A DNA stretch of 21,311 nucleotides from Clostridiales bacterium. GTDB taxonomy: Bacteria > Bacillota_E > Sulfobacillia > Sulfobacillales > JAIMBI01. This document shows positions 1 to 6,314 of the stretch, in pieces. Below the pieces are notes generated by a model. That model saw only the letters and a list, made by a program, of their open reading frames with translations. It was not told the origin of the DNA and made no database searches. A program made the position numbers and the translations under genes. The stretch spans positions 1-21,311 of the forward strand of contig DAHVOH010000058.1 of NCBI GenBank assembly GCA_027318915.1, given 5' to 3'. Within the stretch, counting starts at the first letter, position 1, and each line of letters begins with the position of its first letter.

Positions 1-740
1 TTTTGGCCTATCGGTCATTGCACCGGGCCATTGCACGGGCTGGCGCGGTACCCATGCGCTGTTGGCGGCCTTCGGGGAGGACGTCGTACAGCCCTTGGCG
101 GTCGGAAGTCGGCACGTGTTTTGATACGGGGGTGGCCGTTGCCACGGCCGACGGTCCGGCACCGGGTGGCGCCGCCTGCTCGAGACGCGGTCGACTCAGC
201 GACCCCCTAAGATCGGCGGAGCGTGCAGGTCGCTCTAACCCGCCGCCCAGTCGTCTTCCCAACCTCTCCGGCACAGCCCCGTGGGATCGCCGCGCGGAAG
301 CGGGCCGCCGTCCTTCAGCCCCTCGTGCGGGGCGTGTGCGGAAAACAGCGCCAGGGTCCCGCTGTCATGGAACAGGACTTGCCCGCCTTGCAGATCCGGC
401 GTTGTGGACGCGCCCCGCGAAGACGGCGGAACGGATCGACGTCTTGGCGTCTCTGTTCGGCCGGCCAGTTGGGTGCGGACTCCGCTCCAGCCGCGGACCC
501 GGCGCCGCTTGGCCCCGCAGGCCGGCCAAGCGGCGCTGCGCCACCGACCGCCTCCCATTGTCATCTGGTTTTCGTCCACGTCCCGGGAGCTTCTCCGCCC
601 GGCAACTCTTGCCGCCCCAACGGCCGCCACTTGCGCGGCGAGGCGTGTCCCCGGACGACCGTCGGCGGCCCTCGGCGGAGAAGGCCGTCGGCGTCTTTCT
701 CCATCCGTCCCCGGCGCGGACGGGCCCCTGGCTGCCGGCA
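1..740. other. Gene-free GC-rich stretch
   Basis: I see no convincing gene here. Several frames on both strands stay open for a long way, but their translations are dominated by Arg, Pro, Ala and Gly and show no motif, as expected of stop-poor GC-rich DNA. The one exception is a short minus-strand segment (about 235-410) whose translation looks more protein-like (for example GGQVLFHDSGTLALFSAH). It has no plausible start or upstream continuation, so it may be a gene remnant. No tRNA or rRNA feature, promoter or mobile-element end is apparent. Confidence 0.5.
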
Positions 741-775
741 CCCGCTGCGTCGCCCCCGGCGGGCAACGCAGCGGG
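741..775 (-). terminator. Hairpin just downstream of the amidohydrolase gene
   Basis: A perfect 10-bp inverted repeat (CCCGCTGCGT at 741-750, ACGCAGCGGG at 766-775) encloses a 15-nt loop that can itself form a short GC stem. It lies 5 nt beyond the minus-strand TAG stop at 781-783, where a terminator is expected. No U-rich tract follows, so classical intrinsic termination is uncertain. Protection of the mRNA 3' end is an alternative. Confidence 0.55.
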
Positions 776-780
776 CCCGG

Positions 781-1758
781 CTATAATCCCAGCAGCCGTC
801 GCGCGTTGCCGCTCAACATCGCGTTCTTGGCCGCCTCATCCACGGGCAGCTGGCGGACCGAGCGAATCGCGCCCTCCATGTCGCCGATGACATGCGGCCA
901 GTCACTGCCCAAGAGCACATGCTCCGCGCCCACGGTGGCGATGGCGCACTCCAGCGCCGGCACGTGAAACGACACCGTGTCGTAATAGAGACGTCGGAGA
1001 TAGGTGCTGGGCAACTCGTCGATGTGCTCCCGGCATTCGGGATAGGCCCGGTAACCGTTGTCCAGCCGCTCGGCCAGATACGGCAGCGCCGCCCCCAAGT
1101 GGGGCACGATGAGACGAATGTGCGGATACCGGTCGAAGAATCCGTCGAAGATGAGGCCGGCTACGGCCACATTGGTGTCGTTGATGAACCCGAGCAGCGG
1201 GGCCAGCGCGTAGCGTTCGTACAGCGCGCCGTCCATGGGCGCCATGGGGTGCATGAATATCACCGTCCGCCGCCGCTCGCAGAATTCCCAGAAGGGTCGC
1301 CAGGCCGGGTCCGTCAGGGCGCGCCCGCGGATGTTGCTGCCCAGCACCACCCCCAGCATGCCGGCTCGGTAGGCCCAGTCAAGCTCCTCCACCGCCCGTT
1401 CCGGGCTTTGCAGGGGCACGCTGGCCCAGGCTTTGAGCCGCGTCGGAGCCCGGGCGCAGACCTCCAACAGGCCCTGATTGGCCTCGCGGCATAAGCCGGG
1501 AGCATCTTCGGCAGCGGCGAAGTAGACGTTCGGGATAGAGACGGACAAGACCGCCATGTCCATGCCCACCCGGTCCATCTCCTGCAGCCGCAAATCCACG
1601 TCTTCCATGGGCGGTGTCAGCGTCACCACCCGCGCGCCGTGCTCATAGATGGTGTCGCGCCCGGCGGCATCACGCCGAATCTCCATATCCGGCACCGTTC
1701 GGAGCCGATCCAGATAGGACTTGGGGTAGAAATGGGTGTGGACATCCATCGTCTGCAC
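781..1758 (-). CDS. Amidohydrolase family 2 (ACMSD-like) metal-dependent hydrolase/decarboxylase
   Basis: Predicted cytosolic TIM-barrel enzyme of the amidohydrolase-2 family, which includes aminocarboxymuconate-semialdehyde decarboxylase, gamma-resorcylate decarboxylase and related enzymes. Numbered from the GTG at 1756-1758 (325 residues), the expected metal ligands are all present: the HxH motif in DVHTHF (His7, His9), His170 in IFMHP, His220 in IVPHLG and Asp286 in LLGSDWPH. Length is normal for the family. The GTG is preferred because GGGAGG sits 8 nt upstream; an ATG three codons further in (1747-1749) is the alternative. It lies downstream of ilvE on the same strand, separated by about 156 bp with a hairpin, so cotranscription is uncertain. 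The fold and catalytic class are clear. The substrate is not: decarboxylation of an aromatic or semialdehyde acid, or hydrolysis of a lactone-like compound, are both possible. Confidence 0.9.
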   Translation of the reverse strand: MQTMDVHTHFYPKSYLDRLRTVPDMEIRRDAAGRDTIYEHGARVVTLTPPMEDVDLRLQEMDRVGMDMAVLSVSIPNVYFAAAEDAPGLCREANQGLLEVCARAPTRLKAWASVPLQSPERAVEELDWAYRAGMLGVVLGSNIRGRALTDPAWRPFWEFCERRRTVIFMHPMAPMDGALYERYALAPLLGFINDTNVAVAGLIFDGFFDRYPHIRLIVPHLGAALPYLAERLDNGYRAYPECREHIDELPSTYLRRLYYDTVSFHVPALECAIATVGAEHVLLGSDWPHVIGDMEGAIRSVRQLPVDEAAKNAMLSGNARRLLGL

Positions 1759-1764
1759 GAATTG

Positions 1765-1772
1765 CACCTCCC
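1765..1772 (-). promoter_or_regulatory. Ribosome binding site that decides the amidohydrolase start
   Basis: The minus strand reads GGGAGGTG here. GGAGG lies 8 nt from the GTG at 1756-1758 but about 17 nt from the ATG at 1747-1749, which favours the GTG start. Confidence 0.55.
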
Positions 1773-1848
1773 TCAACAGAACCGCCTGCTCCTCCAAGGC
1801 CCGCGGGCGTCCAACACGGGGCCGCCCCGTCCCGTTCTCCCTGGGCAT

Positions 1849-1890
1849 CGGGAGTCGGCGCACGCGGCCCGGCCACCGCGCCGACTCCCG
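1849..1890 (-). terminator. 13-bp perfect hairpin between ilvE and the amidohydrolase gene
   Basis: CGGGAGTCGGCGC (1849-1861) and its exact reverse complement (1878-1890) enclose a 16-nt loop. It begins 24 nt after the ilvE stop codon and about 77 nt before the ribosome site of the next gene on the same strand. It could terminate ilvE transcription, partly attenuate read-through, or stabilise the ilvE message. No U-tract follows on the minus strand. Confidence 0.55.
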
Positions 1891-1914
1891 CGGCCGACGG
1901 CCGCGCCGCGCGGA

Positions 1915-2835
1915 TCAGCCCTTGGTCACCGGGGTCAGCCAGGCGCGGTACTTGGGCACTTCTCCCCGGACCACCCGCTCAAAAAGACTCGTGAGCGCCC
2001 GGGTGACGGGACCCGCCCCGCCTCCGGGGACTTCGAACCCGTCGACGGAACGGATGGGGCCAATCTCCTGCATGGTCCCGGCGAAGAACATCTCGTCCGC
2101 GAAGTAGGTCTCGGTGCGATCAATGTCCCGCTCCACCACGGGCACCTGAAGCTCATCGCGCAGCAGCACCATGGCCGACTCCCGCGTGATCGACTCCAGA
2201 ATGCCGGAGGTGGTCGGCGGGGTCACCACCACGCCGTCGCGGACCAGGAAGAAGCAGGACCCGCCGCCCTCGGTCACCTTACCCTGGGCGTTCAGAAAAA
2301 GACCGCGGTCATAGCCGCCCCGCGTCGCTTCGGATTGCCCCAGCCGCGAATTCAGGTAATTGACGAACGCCTTGATGCGCGGGGGCATGATGTTGTCGTG
2401 GATGCGGGTCCAGGAACTCACCGCCGTCGTGAGCGGGGGCGGATCGGGCAGCTGGGACGGCGCCGGCCGCGTCGTGATGTAAATATCCGCGGGCGCGGCG
2501 GCCATCGTCATCAGTCCGCGGCTTCCTCCCGTGCTGTACGCCGCCGGCATGATGTACAGATCGTCCAGCACGCCGTTGGCGCGCACCAGATTCACCGTCG
2601 CCTCGGTCAGCTCCTCCCGACTCCAGGGCGATTCCAGCTGCATGAACCGCATGGAGCGCCAGAAGCGCGCCAAATGGGCGTCGTACCGGAAAATGTTCGT
2701 GGTCTCGCCGTCGCGGGAGCGGTAGGCGCGCACGCCTTCAAAGACGGCGGTGAGCGCCGGCCACCCGATTCCGGTCACGTGCACCTGGGCTTCCTCCCAG
2801 GCGACTCGCTTGCCCGACCACCACAGATACTTCAT
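1915..2835 (-). CDS. ilvE: Branched-chain amino acid aminotransferase (class IV PLP enzyme)
   Basis: Predicted cytosolic PLP-dependent aminotransferase that interconverts Val, Leu and Ile with their 2-oxo acids using glutamate/2-oxoglutarate. The 306 residues match IlvE length. Family signatures in order: the N-terminal WWSGKRVAWEEAQVHV block; FEGVRAY (about 32-38); the PLP-binding Lys155 in RIKAFVNYLNS; the cofactor-binding Glu189 in KVTEGGGS; GILESITRES (211-220); and ADEMFFAGT with PIRSVDG near the C terminus. The ATG at 2833-2835 begins the conserved KYLWWSG block with GAGGG 4-5 nt upstream. A GTG seven codons upstream, behind GGGGAGAGGG, is the main alternative. The gene is divergent from the esterase at 3101, with a roughly 265-bp shared upstream region. 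A D-amino-acid or 4-amino-4-deoxychorismate enzyme is less likely given the IlvE-type blocks. Confidence 0.9.
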   Translation of the reverse strand: MKYLWWSGKRVAWEEAQVHVTGIGWPALTAVFEGVRAYRSRDGETTNIFRYDAHLARFWRSMRFMQLESPWSREELTEATVNLVRANGVLDDLYIMPAAYSTGGSRGLMTMAAAPADIYITTRPAPSQLPDPPPLTTAVSSWTRIHDNIMPPRIKAFVNYLNSRLGQSEATRGGYDRGLFLNAQGKVTEGGGSCFFLVRDGVVVTPPTTSGILESITRESAMVLLRDELQVPVVERDIDRTETYFADEMFFAGTMQEIGPIRSVDGFEVPGGGAGPVTRALTSLFERVVRGEVPKYRAWLTPVTKG

Positions 2836-2928
2836 CGGTCCCTCGGGATGTCCCACAACAACCACCCTCTCCCCGGACGCCTCCAGGCTCCGGATGCCGT
2901 CGGCAGTCACCGATCCGCCGGCGTCTTG

Positions 2929-2934
2929 ATTGTA
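2929..2934 (-). promoter_or_regulatory. Candidate -10 element for ilvE
   Basis: The minus strand reads TACAAT here, close to the sigma-A -10 consensus and in one of the few AT-richer spots between the divergent genes. It would give a leader of about 85-90 nt before the ilvE ATG. No good -35 hexamer lies 16-18 bp upstream, so this is tentative. Confidence 0.3.
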
Positions 2935-2950
2935 GCGAACATTCCGGTGT

Positions 2951-2976
2951 CGGCGGACGAAGATTGCCGTCCGCCG
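2951..2976. repeat. 9-bp inverted repeat in the ilvE/esterase divergent intergenic region
   Basis: CGGCGGACG (2951-2959) and CGTCCGCCG (2968-2976) are exact reverse complements separated by 8 nt. The 17-bp centre-to-centre spacing and the position just upstream of the candidate ilvE -10 would suit an operator for a dimeric regulator. In such GC-rich DNA a chance repeat is also possible. Confidence 0.35.
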
Positions 2977-3100
2977 CAGTCGGCGCGCCCGGATCGCCGC
3001 GCCCCGGGACACGCTGCGCCCACGCCGGCGATTGACGTGCACCGACCGCAAAGTCCATCATCAATCACGCCGAGTCCGCTCGGACGAAGGAGGCCCCCTG

Positions 3101-4003
3101 ATGGATGACCCCGGAACCGCCGCGATACGCGCCATGCTGCGCCGTCGCAAGGATCAGACCCTGCATCGGCGTCCGCCGGCGCCCGATCAGCAGCGGGCGG
3201 ACATTGAGGCCCTTCTGGCATCGGCGCCGCCCGATCCCACGCTCTCCGTCGAGCGAACCGTGACCGCCGGCATGCCGGGCGAGTGGCTCACGCCGCCCGA
3301 CGCGGCCGCGGACCGCGTTCTCCTGTATCTGCACGGCGGCGGGTATTCGTCCGGCAGCGCCGCCACGCATCGCGACTTGGCGGGTCGACTGGCCCGGGCC
3401 GCCGCGAGCCGCGTCTGGGTGCCCGAGTACCGTCTCGCCCCGGAGCATCCGTTTCCGGCCGCCGTCGAGGATGCCGTGGCCGCCTACCGTCACCTGCTCC
3501 AAGCCGGCCTCCCGGCCCGTCGTCTGGTGATTGGCGGCGACTCCGCCGGCGGCGGCTTGACCCTCGCCACGCTACTCGTGGCGCGCGATCGGGGCGAGGA
3601 GCTGCCGGCGGGTGCCTGCCTGCTCTCGCCCTGGACGGACTTGGCCGGCACGGGCGCGTCGATGGAGACCCTGGCCGACGCCGACCCGTGGCTTCACGCC
3701 CAGGGCATCCGCGAGGATGCCGCCATCTACCTGGCCGGCGCGGATCCGCGCGACCCGCTGGCCTCGCCCCTATACGCCGACCTTGACCGGCTCCCCCCGA
3801 TGCTGATCCAGGTGGGAGCGGATGAGTGCTTGCTGGACGACTCGACCCGTCTCGCGGATCGCGTCCGGGAGGCCGGCGGAGACGTCACCCTCACGGTCTG
3901 GCCCGACATGTGGCATGTGTTCCCCCTGTTTGCCGCTCAGGTACCCCAGGCGCGGGCCGCCATCGACCAGATGGGGGCGTGGATTCAAGCGCACACGGCG
4001 TAG
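3101..4003 (+). CDS. Alpha/beta hydrolase-3 family esterase (hormone-sensitive-lipase type)
   Basis: Predicted cytosolic carboxylesterase of bacterial family IV, hydrolysing short-acyl esters. The 300-residue protein has no signal peptide. Motifs in order: oxyanion-hole HGGG at 78-81 in YLHGGGYSSG; EYRLAPEHPFPAA at about 109-121; nucleophile Ser148 in GGDSAGG; SPWTDL (about 176-181); catalytic Asp241 in VGADECLLDD; and catalytic His272 in DMWHVF. These are the complete triad and the family's usual spacing. The ATG is chosen because GAAGGAGG ends 7 nt upstream. It is transcribed divergently from ilvE and followed by about 280 bp without a gene, so it is probably monocistronic. The natural substrate cannot be read from the sequence. 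Confidence 0.93.
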   Translation: MDDPGTAAIRAMLRRRKDQTLHRRPPAPDQQRADIEALLASAPPDPTLSVERTVTAGMPGEWLTPPDAAADRVLLYLHGGGYSSGSAATHRDLAGRLARAAASRVWVPEYRLAPEHPFPAAVEDAVAAYRHLLQAGLPARRLVIGGDSAGGGLTLATLLVARDRGEELPAGACLLSPWTDLAGTGASMETLADADPWLHAQGIREDAAIYLAGADPRDPLASPLYADLDRLPPMLIQVGADECLLDDSTRLADRVREAGGDVTLTVWPDMWHVFPLFAAQVPQARAAIDQMGAWIQAHTA

Positions 4004-4165
4004 CGTCGTCCGGGACGCCGGAGCCGCGGCCCGTTTCGGCGCTGCCCGCTCCCGGTCGGGCGCGCCTGCCGCCGGTCGCACGACCCCGTGCCCACGCCGG
4101 GCCGTCCCCGCCGCACCGACGCGAGCCCAAGGCTCCGACTCGGCGGCCCGGTCGGGACATGTCGC

Positions 4166-4206
4166 CCATGCTTTGGGGATTGCCCCAAACCGTGCATGGT
4201 TTCTCT
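4166..4206 (+). terminator. Bulged hairpin with pyrimidine-rich tail, after the esterase and before the DUF2089 gene
   Basis: TTTGGGG-ATTG-CCCCAAA (4172-4189) forms a perfect 7-bp stem with a 4-nt loop. It is nested in an outer 6-bp stem, CCATGC (4166-4171) with GCATGG (4194-4199), with a 4-nt bulge (4190-4193). TTTCTCTC follows, the nearest thing to a U-tract among the hairpins in this window. It could terminate the esterase transcript about 160 nt past its stop. It also sits just upstream of the DUF2089 promoter region and could be regulatory. Confidence 0.45.
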
Positions 4207-4214
4207 CAGGAAAA

Positions 4215-4252
4215 TTGACTTTGTTGATATCCGGCATTGACTTCGTTCACAT
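4215..4252 (+). repeat. Pair of 16-bp direct repeats at 22-bp phase upstream of the DUF2089 gene
   Basis: TTGACTTTGTTGATAT (4215-4230) and TTGACTTCGTTCACAT (4237-4252) match at 13 of 16 positions. The 22-bp period places both copies on the same face of the DNA, as in tandem operator half-sites. They lie in an AT-rich island that stands out from the surrounding GC-rich sequence. The second copy supplies the -35 hexamer of the candidate promoter. Confidence 0.5.
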
Positions 4253-4265
4253 TGTGTTTTACGTT
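4237..4265 (+). promoter_or_regulatory. Candidate sigma-A promoter of the DUF2089-SHOCT unit
   Basis: TTGACT (4237-4242), a 17-bp spacer, then TACGTT (4260-4265). The -35 and spacing are good and the -10 is moderate. Transcription would start around 4272, essentially at the AGGAGG of the ribosome site, giving a very short leader. An alternative upstream start that uses the first TTGACT at 4215-4220 has only a weak -10. Confidence 0.4.
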
Positions 4266-4284
4266 TGCGACAGGAGGCTCTGCT

Positions 4285-4647
4285 TTGAAGGTCCTGGGAC
4301 ACTGCCCGGCATGCGCCGGGGCGCTGGAAGTTCGGCGCCTGGAATGCCCTCGTTGCCACACAGCGGTGGAAGGGCGCTTCGAGCTATCTCCCTTCGACCG
4401 ACTGACGCCGGAGCAGGCGGAGTTTCTCCTGCTGTTTCTTCGGTCCCGCGGCAACATTCGCGACGTGGAGCGGGAACTGGGCCTCTCCTACCCCACCGTG
4501 CGCAACCGTCTGGACGGCGTGCTGCGGGCTCTCGGGCTGGAGGCCGACGAACGGCCCCGCGGCGACCGCCTTCGAGTGCTGGAAGCCGTGGAGCGCGGAG
4601 ATCTCTCCATCAGCGACGCTATTGCCCGGCTCACCGGCCGGGTGTGA
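4285..4647 (+). CDS. DUF2089 family zinc-ribbon/HTH protein, probable transcriptional regulator
   Basis: A 120-residue protein starting at TTG (4285-4287), chosen because AGGAGG (4272-4277) lies 7 nt upstream. The N terminus is a compact zinc ribbon with two CxxC knuckles: Cys7/Cys10 (CPAC) and Cys21/Cys24 (CPRC). From about residue 56 to 84 follows a helix-turn-helix-like segment (GNIRDVERELGLSYPTVRNR), then a short helical tail (LEAVERGDLSISDAIARL) that itself resembles a SHOCT-like motif. This layout is typical of DUF2089 proteins, which are often encoded next to SHOCT-like or DUF4097-type proteins in Bacillota. DNA binding is inferred from the HTH; targets are unknown, and autoregulation through the upstream direct repeats is plausible. 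The SHOCT-like gene follows 126 bp downstream on the same strand. Confidence 0.85.
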   Translation: MKVLGHCPACAGALEVRRLECPRCHTAVEGRFELSPFDRLTPEQAEFLLLFLRSRGNIRDVERELGLSYPTVRNRLDGVLRALGLEADERPRGDRLRVLEAVERGDLSISDAIARLTGRV

Positions 4648-4773
4648 GGAGACGGGCGGAGGGCGCTCCCGGACGGCCTTCGAGGGAGCCGCTCCGGTGG
4701 CGACGATGCTGCGGTTGGGCGGCGGCTGCGGGACCGGACGGTTCCGGCGGCCTCATGGGATGGGAGGCAGACC

Positions 4774-5247
4774 ATGCGTGATGAAGTGCAGATGATCTTG
4801 ACCATGGTGTCCGAGGGAAAGATTTCCGCCGAAGACGGACGGCGTCTGCTGGAGGCGCTGGGTCGGGCGCGCGACCCCAACCTGGAGAGCGTGCTCGCCG
4901 AGGTGGCGGCGGGCCGGCTCACGCCGGACGAAGCCGGCGCACGCCTGCAGCCCAACGGGCGGCAGACGGACGGCCGGGACATTCCGCCCGCGTCGGTCGC
5001 CGGCCGCTGGCTCCGGTTGGTCGTGACGGACCACGGCCAGAAGCGGGTCAACATTCGGCTGCCGATGGGCCTCGTCAACGCCGGGCTCAAGATGGCCCGC
5101 TTGGCCCCCGGTCATCGGGTGCAGGTGAACGGCCACACGATGGATATCGACTGGGATGAACTGGTGGAGCAGGTCCGGACCATGGGTCCGGGACGCGTCA
5201 TCGAGATCGACGATGACGACGACCATGTGGAGGTCTCCGTGGAGTGA
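4774..5247 (+). CDS. SHOCT-like domain protein (YvlB N-terminal-like)
   Basis: A 157-residue acidic protein with two SHOCT-like helical repeats: residues 1-30 (MRDEVQMILTMVSEGKISAE onward) and about 37-58 (LESVLAEVAAGRLTPDEAGA). Next comes a conserved block, LRLVVTDHGQKRVNIRLPMG (about 80-99), continuing through VNAGLKMA. The C terminus is strongly acidic (EIDDDDDHVEVSVE). This matches the SHOCT-like proteins paired with DUF2089 or DUF4097 genes in Bacillota, such as the N-terminal part of YvlB. The molecular function of the family is not established. No signal peptide or membrane segment is visible. The ATG at 4774 has GGGAGG 6 nt upstream. It probably forms a two-gene unit with the DUF2089 gene and may act as its partner or sensor; that is inference from adjacency. 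Confidence 0.82.
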   Translation: MRDEVQMILTMVSEGKISAEDGRRLLEALGRARDPNLESVLAEVAAGRLTPDEAGARLQPNGRQTDGRDIPPASVAGRWLRLVVTDHGQKRVNIRLPMGLVNAGLKMARLAPGHRVQVNGHTMDIDWDELVEQVRTMGPGRVIEIDDDDDHVEVSVE

Positions 5248-5340
5248 GCCGGGGGTCGTGGCTCCCACACTCCAAGCGGCGGGGCCCTCCCCGTCCTCCA
5301 AACGCTCCCCGCGAAGCTCCATGGGGCCCGTTCCGACGCG

Positions 5341-5372
5341 GGATGACCGGATGCGCGCGGGTCCGGTCATCC
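5341..5372. terminator. 11-bp perfect hairpin between convergent genes
   Basis: GGATGACCGGA (5341-5351) and TCCGGTCATCC (5362-5372) are exact reverse complements around a 10-nt loop. The element sits between the end of the SHOCT-like gene (plus strand, 94 nt away) and the end of the M50 gene (minus strand, 78 nt away), as expected for a bidirectional terminator. Neither side has a U-tract. Confidence 0.55.
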
Positions 5373-5450
5373 TCAGGGTGAGCACGGGCAACGGCCCCGG
5401 CCAAGGCGTCCCGCGGCGAGCGCGACCGGCGCCCTCCACTCCTCTTGCGG

Positions 5451-5867
5451 TCATCCCCGCTCGCCCTGGGCCACATGCCGCCATTGCCGGATGAGCGCGC
5501 CGTCGCTGGCCGACCACCATGGGCCCAGGTTGAGCGTGGCATCCGCCGCCAACATGATGAGGGCCCACGCGAAGAGGCGCATGTCCAGAAATCCCATGCC
5601 CGCCAGCACGCCGACAGCGCCCGTCGCCGCCATTTCGGCGCCGACGCCCGCCCAGACCGTGCCGAGTCGCCCACGCATCGACAACCGGCTCAGATCCAGC
5701 ACGACGCCCAATGCGAAGCCCCGGAACACCACCCCCTGAAAACGGCCGCCGAGAGCCACCGTCGTCAGGATGTGCCCCAGTTCGTGACAGATGAGCAGCC
5801 ACGCCGCCACCAGCAGTACGATAAGCATGCGCGAAACCTCACCAAAAAAATTGAGCAGGTTCGCCAA
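5451..5867 (-). CDS. Minimal M50-type membrane zinc metalloprotease
   Basis: A 138-residue integral membrane protein with the M50 (site-2 protease) hallmarks. HELGH at 28-32 (zinc ligands His28 and His32, catalytic Glu29) lies within the hydrophobic segment LIVLLVAAWLLICHELGH. A C-terminal NLGPWWSASDG at 113-123 resembles the NxxPxxxLDG motif that supplies the third zinc ligand (Asp122), with one extra residue. At least three hydrophobic segments are seen and no PDZ domain. It is much shorter than SpoIVFB or RseP. Two starts are supported: the TTG at 5865-5867 (AAGGAG 9 nt upstream, used here) and an ATG at 5826-5828 (GGTGAGG 8 nt upstream). Convergent with the DUF2089-SHOCT unit. Intramembrane cleavage is inferred; the substrate is unknown and a degenerate non-peptidase role is possible. 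Confidence 0.78.
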   Translation of the reverse strand: MANLLNFFGEVSRMLIVLLVAAWLLICHELGHILTTVALGGRFQGVVFRGFALGVVLDLSRLSMRGRLGTVWAGVGAEMAATGAVGVLAGMGFLDMRLFAWALIMLAADATLNLGPWWSASDGALIRQWRHVAQGERG

Positions 5868-6314
5868 CCGATCCCGCTCCTTGATCTTAGACCAATTCGG
5901 CTGGGGATGAAACCCGCCCGGGACGGTCCTGCCGGCTTGGAAACCTCCCGCGGGGCTCTGTGCCCCCGAAGCGCACGGCCAAGGCTCCTCGCGCCGAAAA
6001 CCGCCCTAAGACGCCGCGGCCCGCACGAGTTGTGCGATATGCCGACGCCGGTCACTTGCACCACGTCGCCGACCCGAAGCGCCCCCATGCTCCCCGCGGC
6101 GCCGGTGGAGGAGGCCGGCCGCCTCCCTGTCCCCGTCCCCGGGGCGGCGTTCAAGACCGGCCGCGAGGACCGGCCCGCCGAGGGCCTCTCCGCCCGCCGG
6201 CGCGCGCCGGTTACGGCCCTCGTGACCAGACGCCCGATTTCTCACGGCACCCGGTCCCTGCGCCGAAGCTGTCCGGACGATGCGCGGAGGCGGCCGGAGC
6301 GAACGGCTGCCGGG
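5868..6314. other. Gene-free GC-rich spacer
   Basis: About 447 bp between the start of the M50 gene and the end of the DapA-family gene. I see no credible coding frame. Open frames exist on both strands but are Arg/Pro/Gly-rich without motifs. A 14-bp perfect palindrome (CCGGCGCGCGCCGG, 6197-6210) lies about 105 nt past the DapA-family stop. The minus strand has a weak -10-like TAAGAT immediately upstream of the M50 ribosome site, without a good -35. Confidence 0.45.

Noticed and set aside
2028..2044. TTCGAACCCGTC resembling a tRNA T-loop
   Set aside because: It lies inside the coding sequence of ilvE, and no cloverleaf stems or acceptor pairing are found around it.
2836..2950. T-box or leader-peptide attenuator upstream of ilvE
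   Set aside because: No T-box core sequence, branched-chain codon run or competing terminator is visible in the leader.
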